A DNA stretch of 64,000 nucleotides from Rutstroemia sp. NJR-2017a BVV2 (GCA_002946415.1 NJPS01000033.1:868001-932000); one strand, 5' to 3'. Shown: positions 1-13,430, counted from the first letter of the stretch. A program made the numbers and translations. Notes: generated by a model from the letters alone, not told the origin.

Positions 1-2
1 CA

Positions 3-218
3 GCACCGCACTACGCTGCATCACTATCCTGTCCTCTTGCACCAACATCCAACCCCACTACCCAAACGAACTATCTCACCCCACGAAATCTGCACAATGA
101 TGGCATACCCAACGCTCCCAAGACCCTATCTGCATATCCGAATATTTTACCCGGCTTATCAATTACTTGCTTAGGAGTGATGTACATATATTTTCGACTG
201 CGCCGACCGCGATGGTAG
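3..218 (+). CDS. Possible 3' end of a gene entering from the left edge
   Basis: The third forward frame is open from the first bases to a TAG at 216-218, about 71 codons. Its composition is varied rather than low-complexity, and many codons end in C or T as in the confirmed genes of this window. Frame 1 is also open for about 58 codons, so the frame choice is uncertain. No conserved domain is recognisable in so short a piece. It could be the C-terminus of a gene lying mostly outside the window, or simply C-rich untranslated leader or trailer. Confidence 0.2.
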   Translation, partial: APHYAASLSCPLAPTSNPTTQTNYLTPRNLHNDGIPNAPKTLSAYPNILPGLSITCLGVMYIYFRLRRPRW

Positions 219-2365
219 TACTGCAGTTGTAAAATAGATTGAAGTATTGGATATATGCAGGGCCAAGAAACTTTTCCTTGATGCTTTGGATAGCATTGAA
301 CGAGGAATGAATGCTAAGGCAGATGTCGGGCCCGAGAGTTGAGATGAACGATTGAAGTAAAGTTGCAAGAGAACAGAGAGGAGAGAGAATGAAAGTGGAA
401 AAAGCGGGCAAAGAAGGAAACGATGAATAATCCGGTGCATACGCCACTACATAGATACTTCTCATGTCGTCGTATGCATCTCGTGTCTTATCCTATCACT
501 CCGTATACGTATACCATATCGCAAGCCTTCTTTAAAGTTCAAACACGAGAAAAGTCAATAAGCAAATAAGCAAAACCAAGCAAAACAAAACAAAATCCTA
601 ATCAGCCTCAAGTCTCAGTGAGTCTCAGCCTCGCATACACGCATACATTTCTATTGTTCCAAACATAGCTGAGCCTCAAAACATAGCTGGCTGTAGCCTC
701 ACCATCCATCTCAGTCATCCATCATGTCTCACCGTATTTATCTTCATGCCTTGGACGCATAAAGGCACTGTATATAGGTTAGGCAAACATGTTGTGTTCG
801 GACCGGGGATGCGGGAATCCTACCTCATCCTTCCTTCCTCCAAGCCCGGATCGGATTTCTAGATGGTGGTGTAGTAGTTGGCGCTTATATGCGTCGTGGC
901 TGGCCAGGAAGAACTACTTACCCGAGACGGATGATACGTGACGCGCATTCATTCATTCATCTTCGCCTAAGGTAAAGCAAGAAGGATTCGCTGTCTACTG
1001 TAATACGAACCGTACGTACATGCGTGGAAGTTAATGGATCTGTTCGGCTTCGAATAGGTAAGTCCGAATAAGCTGAATAACACGGACTATGATATTATTC
1101 GGGATTCCATTCCGAACAACCATACCAGCGTCAGCACCACCAAGACCTGATACTAGGTGTGTAGTAGGCAGCAAAGTATCACTTCACTAGCTTGAGATAT
1201 TGAATATTGACTTCATTTCAATGTTGCTGTACCTGTCTACCCACTTTTACAACGGGTGACTTCACAGCTACGCCATATGAGCCGAGTATACGCACATCTA
1301 CCACGTCCTGCAAGCAGTGCAAGGCCAAGGTATGACTAAGGTAAAAACCATCTGAATGAGCAAGATTAGTACAAGAACTAAGACAAACTCTGCAAGCAGT
1401 ACCTGACCTAACCACCAACCTAGCTCGGATATTGCCTTATTCTCCCTTTCTCCGTGATGTAGTCCGTGATGTAATGAAAGTTTTTCCTTCACCAAGTGAC
1501 ATCACCGCCGAAATTCTTTCACCCCGTCGCGTCAGCATTTGTATCAGCATTGGCATCAGCATCAATATCGTCCGAGTTAAGAGTTGACGACACACCAACA
1601 AACCGCAGGAACAAGAAACGGCTTCTACGTCCAAGCTAGTCGCTAGCTCGCCAGAGTAAGCAAGATATTGCTGGGAAACAAATCCAAAGTTGGTTATTCC
1701 CACGCTATCGAAAGCCAAGAATCCCAGCAAATCCAAGATATCCACAAAAGGCAGCGTTAGAAGTTTCGAACTACGTTCCCAAAAAATTGTTTCTGTGCTA
1801 AGCTCCTAAGCTCCCTCCCACCGCCTTCTTCCCCTCCAGGATCATCCTCTATATCAGACACACCGAAAGATGCAAAATAATAATGACCAGTCAACCAAGT
1901 TAACTTTGAAGGAAAAAAACAAGCATCACCCTGGTCCTTGCCACGCGGAGAAAAAAGAGGTTGACAGATGATTCTTTCGAACTTTCGAAAAGAAGATGAA
2001 AGGCTTCTAGTCGCCGATCACTGCGACTGTACTTACGTACCGTACCGTATGACTGGAACGGACAGCGGAGGAGGAAATTGCACTGCTGCTCCACCACGGT
2101 GAGAAATTTTTGTATGGTCATGCTTGGTTTGGTCTTTCTGGGGGAGACGTTTGACCGGTGAGAGCGGTGTACAGGACTTGCCACAGTGAAGGTACAAGGG
2201 CATGCGCAGGGAAAGAGAACACAAAGCTTGGAACTTAGCTGGTAGGTTCTCTGGATCCGTTGGTTGGGTCATGGAAGAAAGGAAAGGAAAGGAACGAAGG
2301 AAGCGAAGACAAGGCGAGAGGAAGGAGAGTCAAGTCATCGTCTCGGAGCGGGTCAGGGACAGCTC

Positions 2366-2386
2366 AGCCAGTCAGTCAGTCAGTTC
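2366..2386. repeat. Short CAGT tandem repeat
   Basis: A run of about four CAGT units. It lies in non-coding DNA and looks like an ordinary microsatellite. Confidence 0.7.
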
Positions 2387-5300
2387 CATTCAAACGAAGG
2401 GTATGGTTAGGTGTTTCGGGTCTTTGTTGAGCGAGAGTCGGTCGGATTCATCGTGTCTCTGGATCTGGTGATCGGCTACCTTCGTACTGTAGAGAGCTAG
2501 CCAGCTATTCAGCAGGAGGCTGGCTGTTATTCGGTGGACCTGAAAGCGAAACCGAGCTCTATCTCGACGACTGACGACCGAAGACCGGCGACCGGCCAAC
2601 CGAAAGTAGGCAGCTTCGCAGCTAACTAGGCGGTGGGCAGGGAGGCCTGACCTGCTGAGGCGAACGGCCGAGGAAGTAAACAGCGGCTCACATTCATGCT
2701 CATTCTCAGCCCTGAAGTCAGGTACGAACAGGAACAGCGAATATAATCGCCCACTCTTATCTTCACCATGCCCATGCTTGTTGTATATTCCCAAAACGTC
2801 CAAAGCACAGCTCCCTTACCCCAGCCTTCTAGAACCCGACTTTTTCCTTTCTTTTTCCCTTCTGATACCATCATAGCGAACGCACGACCAAAATAGCATC
2901 ATCCATCATCCCATCCTCTGCTGTTTTTCTTTTCTTTTTCAGCCCTGAACGTTCCATCAACAATTTCTGTGGAGCCTAGGTAAAACCCGAAGCAAAACAG
3001 GGGAGGAACACAACATTTCATTTCATTTCGTTCATTCATTTCGCAGCTTTTTTATGCATGCATCCGTCCATCCATTATCCATGTGTGCATCCTTCCAACC
3101 TTCTAGAAGGAAATTTGGAAGGAATTTGGAATCTGAAATTATGGATCCCTCTCTCCCCTTCTCCTTTCCCCACAACCTCTTTCTTCCCTGTCCGTTCTCC
3201 GTGCTGCACCTGAGAACAAGCGAAAGCACAGCCACGCCACCACACCAGCTTGCACCCAGAATTTAAAATTGCACAGGGCGAAAAAGAAGAGGATCCAGTC
3301 TACTTGTGGAGAGGCCGATTGGTTTGGTTTGGTTACATGGCCAAATTTCGCTTCTCGTCAAGCGCCCGCCAGCTTTCTTGGGCATGTACGAAGTACTGTA
3401 GATTTCCAAGCCCGAGCTTCTTTTTCAAATTTTAAGAGATAAAGCCAGCGCAGGGTAGCGTTCTTGTGTGGAGACTTTTCTCCTCTAGCTAATGCACGCA
3501 GTACCGTAGTTGGCCTCCTTCTCATTTGCCACACCTCGTTGCCGTACTGGACGGCAACCGTGCTTTGGTGGATTCCAGGGTCTTTTTTGTTATCATATCG
3601 TATCGTATGATATTCATACCCATATCTATATTCATATACCCTATCTTGCCTTGCCTTGATGTGTGGTGTCATACCATTCAGGTAATAACTCGCGACCCGA
3701 ACAGCCTCCTTTTATCTGTTACCCAAAACGGAAATCGGTACACCGGTACATGGCATGAAGCGGAGAGTGCTCGTGCGCACAGCGTTGTGTTGCGTGCGCA
3801 AGAACTATGTAACGTGAAACGTGCATGAACTATCCCTCCACGATGGACAGAGACTTGGGATGAAAAGGACAGAGTGCTGGTCTGATCTGCTCTGCTCTGC
3901 TCTGATGCTGATACGATACTTGCATAGATTTTAGAATCCAGTATGAAAGATCTGAGACGCGGTTTCAGGAGCGTTTGATCGTTTGCTAGAATTTCTCTTA
4001 CACTACACGGCCAAAATGTAACTGCAGCTAGGTCCTAGATGAAATGAAATAGGTACACGTGCATTGCGTTGCATTGCATGCACCCGTCGTGCCCAGCTGC
4101 ATCAGATCATGCTCAAGTCACGTTTTGCCAGTTGATCTAACCAACCCATCCCCTCTCTCCCGCCTCTCCTTTTTCCCTGAACGGCGCCGATGCAGGTACA
4201 GTGCTTTAGCTGGTGGGGAAACGCGAAAGATTGGTGGATCACCGCAGCACAGCATTGCAGGAGGGATCCTGATTCGATTTCCCACTCTTTTTTTGCAAAA
4301 TTTCTGGAACTGTTCTACGAGTGGGGTTTGTTTGAGGATTTTGACGGATAACGAAGCATGCGAGGGAGCGGAGCGACTTTGCGGTGAGTGAAGCAGATGA
4401 AATGAAAGAAGGAAAGAAAAAAAGCCGTTGCATGCGGGTTTGATTAACATTGCTACTGCAGAGTGAGTGCATTTGCATAAAATTGGTTGCTGCTACTACA
4501 CTACTGCAACTGCGAGACAACAACACCACACAAGCAGACGTTATACATCTATCTCATTTCATTTTGAAATGTCCGTGACCCCGACGCTGCATGTTAATAT
4601 GTTAATACTGATGCCGGAGAAAGAGAAAGACTTTTAGGGGTATTCGTGCCCTGAAAAAGCACAAAGCTCCGAGCAAGAAGCAAACCAAACGAGGCCCGAA
4701 ATAACCTTGATTTAGTGTTTTGTTGAGCCCGAGGTCCACGAAAAGTTTCGTTCGGACCACCTACAGCGACAGTACAGTATCCAAAGTACCGCCGAGAGCA
4801 GGTGAACGAACAACTGCGGTGAGAAGGGAATAACGTTAAGCTTTGCAAACTCTAACCAAGTAATGAGATAGTGTACATGTATCTTGCAGATCTCCCTGCT
4901 GGAGGAGGAAAACTCTATCTCTCTCCTGCACTGAACTTATGGCACTTAGTAGCCCGGGCAGGTAGGTGGGCAAAATACGTCAATTCGTGCGCGTCGGGCT
5001 GCTGAAACGTCATTAGAGTTCGATATCTTGGACTTTTGGGCTTTGGCTTTGGGTTCGTTTGGCCTTTGGTTGTTTGGATTGGCGGTGGTTCTTGGTTGGC
5101 TTGGTTGTTTGGGTTGGTTCGGGATTTAGGCGTTGGGTTTGGTCCTAGCTGCTGTGCTGATTGGTGGGCGCGCAGGAAGAAGGCAAAAAAGAAAGAAAAA
5201 AGTTTCCCGGCTCTTTCGGTAGACAGTTGAGTGTGGTAGCTGTGTGGACATTCATTCTCTCGCATCGGCATGCTCCTACTGTGTGTGTAACTTCTAGAGT

Positions 5301-6205
5301 TTTCCGGAGGCTGGAAACAGGGCGTCTACGCTCCTCTACCTCGCAGGCTCACCGATGTCTTGTGTTTGACGAATTTGAAGGTGGGCCTTTTGACCGTGGC
5401 TTAGATATCTACAGTCTTAAGTCTTGTTAGCCAAGTCAGTGATTCGATTCTGATCTCGTAAATCTTTTGTCATTTTACACGGACGGATCAGATCGGATCC
5501 ACCGAACGGATTACGAAACTCACGACCTTTTACGAAGTCGCGGTTGTTCCTGATGATCGTATGGTGTTCCGTATAGTACAAAGGTACGGCCTAAGTACGG
5601 CATGGTATGGGTAAGAGGCATTAGTGCATGAGGCTTATGCAGGTACACTGTCACATGAGAGACATGGGAGTGGGAGAGACATGCAAATGTGGGCGAAAAG
5701 ACATGGGGAAATTTGAATCTTGACGCCACCTTTGCGAGAAGTCGTGATATCATGACGAGAGGTGAGAGATGAGATGATTGCTTTCTCCGCAGCTGGCGAG
5801 AGAGAGTGGATAGCCGATGGACGGCCACGACGGCATTCGGAAAACTTCGGTGCAATTATTCCTGTATGGCACGTATGGGCTGGGTGACAGGGTGAGGTGA
5901 CAAAAGTCTTCAACGGGGCAGAAATAACAGACCAAATCAGCAGATCATCTGTCCATCATCCATACATGGGTGGAAAATGATCGCATACAGAGTACTGAGT
6001 ACTGTTATTGTAGCGTAGCATGGACGCGAAACGGAAAAAGGGTTCTTCTCCTTTCCTTCCCCTTCATGCCCTCCGATCCTGCCGAGCCATCAACTTCGTG
6101 ATCAAGAGGCGAAATCGACGAAACAAAGATCATGGAACATGCGTCCTCGGTAATCGAAATTTTGTTGAGACGAACGAGAAAAAGGGATAGATAGGGTCGC
6201 AGAAG

Positions 6206-6240
6206 TGGAGATGGAGATGGAGATGGAGATGGATGGATGG
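6206..6240. repeat. GGAGAT / GGAT microsatellite
   Basis: About four hexamer units (GGAGAT) run directly into GGAT units. It is non-coding and likely length-variable between strains. Confidence 0.8.
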
Positions 6241-7917
6241 AGGTGAGGTTGCATCGCAAACATGGACTTAACTAAGGTGCAGCGCGAGTACCGAATTGAT
6301 CTCCCTCAAAGCGGAGCGCAATTAAACCCCGACTTGCAGCAGCTGCTGGAGAGGAAATTATCAGTGACATTTTCGCAATGCAAGGGCAATTGTTGTAAAA
6401 GGCGCGACAGACGCAGGGAGGACCCGTTAAAATGAAATCCAAATCATTGATTGAATCCACCCCGTCTGCAAGTAACATGTGACGAGCTTCAGCCTTGTAT
6501 CAGCATCCAGGAGTGGAGACGACGTGAGTACTTTCGTACATACGAACTGATTGTGACAAGGTCGTTGAGGCATATCCCGAGTGATAGACCGACCAGACGG
6601 GTATTTTCGGTATTAAATCGATGTTTTGATGATATTGAATCAAATCTATCTGCGCTCAAGGACATGTCCACCCATGGGTGCACCTCATCCTTTCGGCGCC
6701 AAGAACCCGAAAAGGGGCATCCTCCGCTCCCCAAAGCGGCAGTCTTTGGAGAGTTTTTCTTCTTTCTGTTGCGGAGAATTCTAATCCCTATCCTGACCAT
6801 TGGCCCTGTTTGGAGAGTGGTGTCGATGCGCGGCTGAAGGCGATAAGTAATCGTCAAGTGATGGGCAGAAAAACGAAGGAAGTATGAAATTGAGACTTTA
6901 CTTGGCGCACCTAGCATGTTTGGACACACCGAACCCGAACGACCTTGCTCGGATCAAATCGTGATCACGATGACCTGCTGCTATCGGAAGCTGAGCCAAT
7001 CGTCAGGCCTTTCATGTCTCTCGTGAAGGTTAGTTGTTACGGCTCGCATGGGTTTCAAAGTCAACAATAAGATGAACCTGATGCATCGTCACCTAAGCAG
7101 CCGGATTTACGATATCTTGAGCATCAGCATCATTTGAAAGGTCACACACGGGTACCAAACGGAAAACGTCTTGCCCGCCGCTCACGCCGAAAGGCAAATT
7201 AGGTACGTACATCCAAAGCACGAAAAAAGGACCAAGCCGCCCGAGAACGGCGATGCGAGGATCAGGCAGTAGTTTGTTGGCTGAGCGGGAAAGGCAAATA
7301 TTCCAAGATAGGTGTGCATGCACAAGAGGTAGATCTGGCTGCAAATGGTTCCTATTTTGACTTTTATCCATGTCAAAACGTGGAATAGTTGGATTTTTGC
7401 GATGCCAATATCTCGTATGCATATTTAGTAACACAACTCCTAATTCGTCAATGCGCATGTAGGAAAAAGCTGTCCACAAATACCTGCCTGGAATTATTTG
7501 GGGCTATACAAACAGAATGTCGCTACTGTACGGGTGTGTGCATGCAGTATGTGTATGCACGCACGATATGCTGCGGTTTTCCTTTTTCTTTCATGTACGT
7601 AGGTGGAAGAAGGTAGTTCATTTTTAGAGTTCGGATATAGGGGAAATAACTAAGTTGTTGGTTACAAAGATACAGTAGATGGTTCATGAAGTCGCAAATC
7701 TCCAAAAAGGGGGCCTAAACTAGAATTAAGCTCAGGTGAAGCCGCATGTCCTTCATACGTGGACATTGGTCGACTCCTCTACCTTGGGACCGTTAGATGT
7801 TGAAGTTGACGATTTGATTGGAGACAAGTACGAATAGCTAAGCAAGCTTACCATCATTGTGGTTCGTATACGGCAACTAGGTGAGAAGTAGAAAAGAAGC
7901 AAAGATACGGGCGGGGA

Positions 7918-7941
7918 CGGCATGGCATGGCATGGCATGGG
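7918..7941. repeat. GGCAT pentanucleotide repeat
   Basis: Four consecutive GGCAT units in the gene-free region. A simple tandem repeat. Confidence 0.8.
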
Positions 7942-9433
7942 AAGGAATAATGAACCACCCCACAATTGATATCATTTTTTTTTCTGTCGCCTTAAGCTTT
8001 TCATACTTCGTGAGTGTGTGGGAGAGCGGTCAAAGGATTGTATTCGGTCTATTGGTCGTTGAACATTGGTCATATGATGAGACTTTTGCTTGCAAGCTGA
8101 GGTGGACTTTGATCACCCTGGCTACACGTCTCTGCTATCTTGACTAGCAGCAAGGCTGGAGGAGGATGCGCGCAAGATTTCTTGGGAATTTGGTATGGCA
8201 CAGTAAGCACTATCTATACCTTGATTTGACTACCTGGAGAGCATAAACCTCGTGGGAACTATAAATTCCTTCGCCATTGATTGATAGATAATAATAAGAG
8301 CGGCGGCAAGCAGAAAAGAGACATGCTACAACATCCATTCGCGATTTCATTCGATCTGAGGAATGGCTGCTGCCCCTCGTTCGTGTTGTCTGTATGCTCA
8401 ACAATAAGAAGCAATATCAGCGAAACCCCTCAGTTAGACAGAAAAAGATCTTCAGCCTGATAGATCCCTCTTGGTCCTTCCACTTCAAGATGCGAAAATG
8501 ACGTGAAATTATTCGGCCACTTAATTACTCGTAGCTAAGCCGTTTCAAGCAATTGTAAGCAGGCCCTGTTCAATTCGGTACTTGTTCTACTTTGTTCTCA
8601 AAATAAAATGACACTGTGGAAGCACTTTATGCCCCTGGTCGCTTCTCTGCTGCACATAGTGGGTGCATATCTCTCTGGTATAGTACCTGTTTTCGTCTAG
8701 CATAAGGGACAACTTACCCCTGGTTTGGTGGTTTAATGAATGGGAGTGAACGGACAGTATACACCGCAGAATTTTAATCTTCCTAAACCCTCCTTCATCA
8801 TTCTGAAAAGCCCCTAGGTTCACCTACTGCTGGACACTTGCAGTTCTGCCATGGTGCAGCTACTTTGGTACCTTGGCTAGGAGGGAGGAGGGAAGAGGGA
8901 GAGGCCCACAGCTGAGAACGAGAGAAAGAAAGGAAAAGCTCCAACCCCCCTTGCCCATGTGCTGTGGACTTATGCTAATAGAAATGACAAGCCTTTACAG
9001 GCGTACAGGGCTTGGGGCTAGCAACTTTTTGGTAATAATAATACACAATGGAAACTAATAATACCACAATAGTCAAGTTATTTATGAAATTCTTCCAAGG
9101 TTTCTTAAGGTTCCACACTAAAATAAAATATCGTCCAAGTGTAGGAAAATGATGCGACTTTGAGACCACGAAACCAAATCTGTACTTTCGTACTGTGCGA
9201 CTAAACGCACCGTACCTGAACCTGGTCAAAGTGATTACCAGGGCGTTACAAGCATTCCACGCTATCGTGTTTCATTTTGGGCGTAACTTGCGTAGCTCTT
9301 GGTCAAACCCTCCGATGCTGATCAGAGTCAATGAGCAATGAGCAAATGTGCAAATTTCCCCAGGTAGCTGAATCCTGGTCTGATCTGTGATGGCCTTGTC
9401 CAAGTATGTGCGTTCGACGAAAAGGAAAAAAAT

Positions 9434-9723
9434 ACATATATATCCCAGGACCCCAACTACGAAGAGCAGAAATAGATCATCAGCATCACCAGCATTCTAC
9501 CAAGCGCTTCAACAAGTTTCAAGTATCTCTACTTTTATCCACTCGCATACGCAACCAAGAAACATATTTATATTCGGAAACCGATCAACCAACTACCCTC
9601 CACATCACTTCTATATAACACTCATCTCCTCCCGAGAACAGTCGAGCATCATCAACAGCTTCGACTATCTGAACACCATACCAACTCCACACAATCAGTT
9701 CATCACCCAAACACACCATCACA
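9434..9723 (+). promoter_or_regulatory. Promoter and CA/TC-rich leader of the small locus at 9.7 kb
   Basis: A TATA-like stretch (9436-9443) is followed by about 280 bases of C/A/T-rich, G-poor sequence with many CATCA and AACACC motifs. This is the look of fungal 5' leaders, ending in an ATG at 9724 in the favourable context CACAATGCC. It is the only place in the first 13 kb with this complete promoter, leader and start-codon layout. Confidence 0.4.
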
Positions 9724-10042
9724 ATGCCTGCCATGCCTCTTCGTCCTTCCAACCTTCCTCCTTGCCCAGGTCCACCACCAAGCAGACCTCTTCCTCCAGT
9801 CCCATCGAAGTAAATCTTCGGACTTCACCTACAAGACTCATCTGAAGTAACCTCCCGAGTGTCGAGTTAGTGGAAGATTCATTCCTGCTACAACGCGCAC
9901 TTCAGACGTGGCTCAATGGCCTCCCTATCGGCATCGGCTCCCTGAGCCCTCTCTACCGCACTCCGCCAAAATCTCCAGGTTGAGCCTCCGCCGCGATACA
10001 TGTGCAAACTGCACTTCACAACGTCACAATCAAAGATCTTAG
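9724..10042 (+). CDS. Candidate small proline-rich protein, one intron
   Basis: The ATG at 9724 lies in an optimal context. Exon 1 (9724-9809) encodes a proline-rich 28-residue start (PGPPPSRPLPPVP). A 61-base intron 9810-9870 (GTAAAT donor, GTAAC possible branch, TTAG acceptor) restores an open frame to a TAG at 10040-10042, giving 85 residues, basic and without a recognised domain. An alternative acceptor at 9859 (50-base intron) instead enters a more protein-like frame reading VELVEDSFLLQRALQTWLNG, which stops at the TGA 9981-9983 (69-residue product). That second frame stays coding-like further downstream, broken only by two stops. Which product is made cannot be settled from sequence, and neither is recognised. 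Confidence 0.3.
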
Positions 10043-10409
10043 GATAGCCATCCCCACAACAACCGTCCTCAATGCCGATCAATTCCTCTCTCAAAACATT
10101 CTGCGACACGCCTTACACTCACATCTGCGGTAACGTCATCCGAGAGGCGGAGCTACCACACAACTCCTCGACTTTGCAACATGCTTCGTCTTCACTTTTT
10201 TGCGCGGCAACCAAAAAGTCGAGCGGGCTCGATTCGCCTTGCTTGCTTCTAACAGCGAAACCCGATTCTCTCTTCTTGTACCAACATATCATCTCTCGGC
10301 TGCTTCACGGACTACCTTACGATCTTCTAATACCTCTTCGACGTTTTCTATTTTTTCTTTCACTACATTGTACTACTACTATCAATCATCTACTGGCGTT
10401 TTTTCATAG
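9984..10409 (+). other. Protein-like continuation of one reading frame, broken by stops
   Basis: In the frame of codons starting at 9870, coding-like sequence runs past a TGA at 9981-9983 and a TAA at 10131-10133 to a TAG at 10407-10409. Segments such as IAIPTTTVLNADQFLSQNIL and TTQLLDFATCFVFTFLRG have balanced composition and C-rich third positions typical of coding DNA here; the last part becomes S/T-rich. Both internal stops could arise from CGA or CAA by a C-to-T change. Options: a decayed gene, unrecognised introns, or stop-codon recoding. No family recognised. Confidence 0.3.
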
Positions 10410-13400
10410 TCCATTCAGGGACTCATTGGGAGGGGGAATATCAGGAACTTGGGACGAATCTGGGACGGGAACATGAATAGGATTGGGCGAAGTGCTCGTG
10501 GAGAGTCTCCTGCTACTGGTGTTTTTGAGATATTTGTTATTGGTCGCATCACCACCATTTTGGGAATATGGAAAGATATGCATCATGTATTTTGGAATTT
10601 TGATGGATGGAGAGATGGAAGCAAATCCTTGCTAGACCAGCCTGTCTGATGACTAGAATTGAGAGACGATTGAAAAGAGACAACCAGTTTTTTAATCTAA
10701 TACGAACCAGTATTTTTCTCGATACAAAACTTAATACCTTGCCTTGTTTCTGTGATATAGTGATATTTTGTGATTAGATCTCAATTCGCCTTGCTGATTG
10801 GATACCAAACTGGGCTGAGTTCTGTTCCTTGCCTTGCCTTGTAACCCCTCCTTTCGGTCATGCTCATCATTGCTCATGTGGCACACTGGCACTGTTCTGT
10901 TTGCTGGATACACTTCCTGATAGGCGTGTTGTGGTCTACCTAGCTAGCCAGGGGCAGACACTTTTCTACGGAAGGTGTGATACCTCCCTGGCAGACTTTC
11001 GCGATGATGATGCTGACGATCATAACAGTAATCGTTTCGCGCCGGTAGGAACTCGCAAATAAGTCCGCAGTCGTAGCTCATCTGACCGACTTTCAAACAA
11101 TGACCGCCTTTTCCATCATCCTCTTTCCCCCCATGTTCATTCTCATCTATATTACAAACAACGGGTCCGACTTTACTCCGTAGGGTGAGGGAGAGAGGGG
11201 TGGGGTACCCAGGGCCACGCTTGTTCGGTATGATCACCTCATCCATCCTACGCTTGCTTTCGCCGTGCCATCGCTCTCTCACTCGGCTATTTGAGGGGAA
11301 AAGAAGGGAAAGGGAAGGTATAACGAGGCGGGATAGCCTAAGAGGAAGAAAAAAAACATGGCTTGGTATCACAGCCAGGGCCCGTACCTTGGACGTCGTT
11401 TCGTGCTGAGTGAGAACTCACTTCAATTCGGCAATGGCTCCGGAAAACAGTCAGATTCTCCATATCCCGCTCCGTTTAGACTTGCTTGTTGGCCGCGAAC
11501 ACATGCAAATGCATACCCACCGTTGTACTGACTACTCGTACTTGTGCGACCCAACACAACATGACTACATTGAGAGGGGCGACGACGGTCCATCAATCGT
11601 CAATCGTCTGGAAATTCTAAAACAATCTTACCCTAGTATGGAGTGGAGTGCGAGCTGGGCTTAGCTAGGTAGGGCAGGGTAGATTAGATAGATGTGCATG
11701 AGATGTGCTGCCTCGAGAACAATCACCATAGGGACGAAGAAAGAAGGAAAGAAAGAAATACTGATCGTCGCATAAAATGTCATTGTGGTTGATCTACAAT
11801 CGCTCCCGCGTTCGCACGCTCGAGATTGACTCACCCACCTAGCCTCTAGTCGACCTCTCCTGACGATCTCTCCACGATCCCTCAACAACCCCATGGCTTT
11901 GGCCTTTTGAACCAATGGCTGTCGCTCGTCCGTATTCTTTGACACAGATGATGCAACCAAGACTCACAGACAGTGATCTTTTTACCCATCAAACCGTTAC
12001 AGCAATAAGTTTAGCAGACGAACTATTGAACAGCGACATCATCACCGTGTACAAAGATAGCTACAGAGATTGGCGTTTGGGTCCGAACACGATACGATAC
12101 GATGATGGCGGGATATCGATATTGCTAAGCCCCCTCGTGCTCTCCTTGTACATATTGATATTGCAACCACACCATGGCCTACCATCCACACCATGCGCAC
12201 CGAGCTAAGTCAGGCAAAGACGGAAAAAAGGCAAAAGGCGACGAACGGACGGACGGGGAATAATGTAATCGGTGCACATGTTTGTACCTGAACAGGTGCA
12301 AAAACCAAGATGATTAGGTCTCACCCTACTGCAGTGCAACGAAGCTGCATAGGTAGAGAGCGGCGAAAGAAGGTTTCTAGGGCTTACGAAGGATTCCGTG
12401 GCGTTTTATGGAAGAGGGGAAGAGCGCAGTCTAGAATGAGGTGCTGTGGTGTGGTGAGTCAGTTCACTGGCTCGGTCACTCAGTCGCTCAGTCACTCACG
12501 CAGTCATTGGTTATATTAAATTATATTGTATATTTCCGAGGGTGTGGATAGGATTGGGGGTTGACGTAAGGAATAAGGAAGATTTTGGCTGTATGAATGC
12601 GGCACGAACGGGTGCGACGTACAGCTGGCGAACGGGTAGGCGAGGGTTGAGCCGTGTTAGTTGGTGCTAATGGTAATGTAATGCCTCATGGGCATGAACG
12701 CAGGCAGGCAGGTGAGACCTGGAGTACAGGGAACTGCGACTCCAATACACATGTTGTGTGGTTACAGTTGCAGTTGTAGTTGCAGTTGCAACACTAGTTT
12801 GGGTGACGATGAGGATATTCAGAATATCTCCGAAAGAGGCTTTATTGATGATTTTAACTTATTGGTTTTGTTCGTGTCTGAGAGGTAATCGCCGACTGAG
12901 CTCAAACCACCTCCAGAGTTGTCCAGATTTGGCCAGATGTCATATCACGTGCGTTTGACCGAGACTTTAAGGTTCCAAGAGCCGCCAGGAACGCGTGAAA
13001 ATGGAAATTAGTACTGCGGTTTTATGAGTGGAGCTTCCAGGTAAAACATTATTCCGGTGGCAGAGCTTCGACTGGCGATAGTGGTCCGATTGACATCCTT
13101 CTCAAACTCCTCCCACCAACACCTCCAACATTCCCCTCATTTTCGTCCCACTCCTCGAGGACGCAGTGCATGTATGGCATAGCGCATTCAAGTTACATAT
13201 CGCGCACGCATTGCATTGTTGTTTACACCCGTTTGACACACATGAAATTACGCACATAAAGCAGTCAAGCATAATTGATCACATACGCAACCTGCAGTTC
13301 GTGCAGGCTTCCAGCTCCATACGATAGATAGCTCGGTTTGCATCCTTCTACCCCACTCGCAAAGCGCAGATACAGCCTCCCTCACACATCACACACCCAT

Positions 13401-13430
13401 ACCATATCCACACTACTCTGTGCGCACACC
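10410..13430. other. Gene-free stretch before the SAM37-like gene
   Basis: About 3 kb with only short scattered open frames and no domain. Around 12455-12510 there are imperfect TCACTCAG repeats, and at 12765-12792 a short (GTTGCA)-like repeat. The last 150 bases are CA-rich leader-like sequence for the gene at 13431. Confidence 0.5.

Larger units (their letters stand above)
219..9433. other. Very long region without a recognisable gene
   Basis: About 9.2 kb with only short, overlapping, low-quality open frames on both strands (longest about 146 codons, none with a domain or good codon bias). It contains CT-rich tracts, several short tandem repeats and TATA-like stretches, but no recognisable tRNA or transposase. 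Gene spacing elsewhere here is about 0.3-2.3 kb, so this desert is exceptional. It may be a long upstream regulatory region, a long UTR, or a site of long non-coding transcripts; sequence alone does not decide. Confidence 0.6.

Noticed and set aside
2390..2803. Minus-strand open frame of 137 codons
   Set aside because: Composition is Arg/Ser-rich from repetitive sequence, with no leader-like upstream region or splice logic.
6489..6929. Minus-strand open frame of 146 codons in the gene-free region
   Set aside because: No domain, no good start context and no codon bias; it overlaps an unrelated forward frame of similar length.
9724..10409. Ornithine decarboxylase antizyme with programmed +1 frameshift
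   Set aside because: The short first ORF followed by a stop suggested this, but the +1 frame after 9981 closes quickly and none of the expected antizyme core motifs could be found downstream.
10449..10649. Forward frame of 66 codons after the cryptic locus
   Set aside because: Poor composition and no connection by splice sites to the upstream segment.
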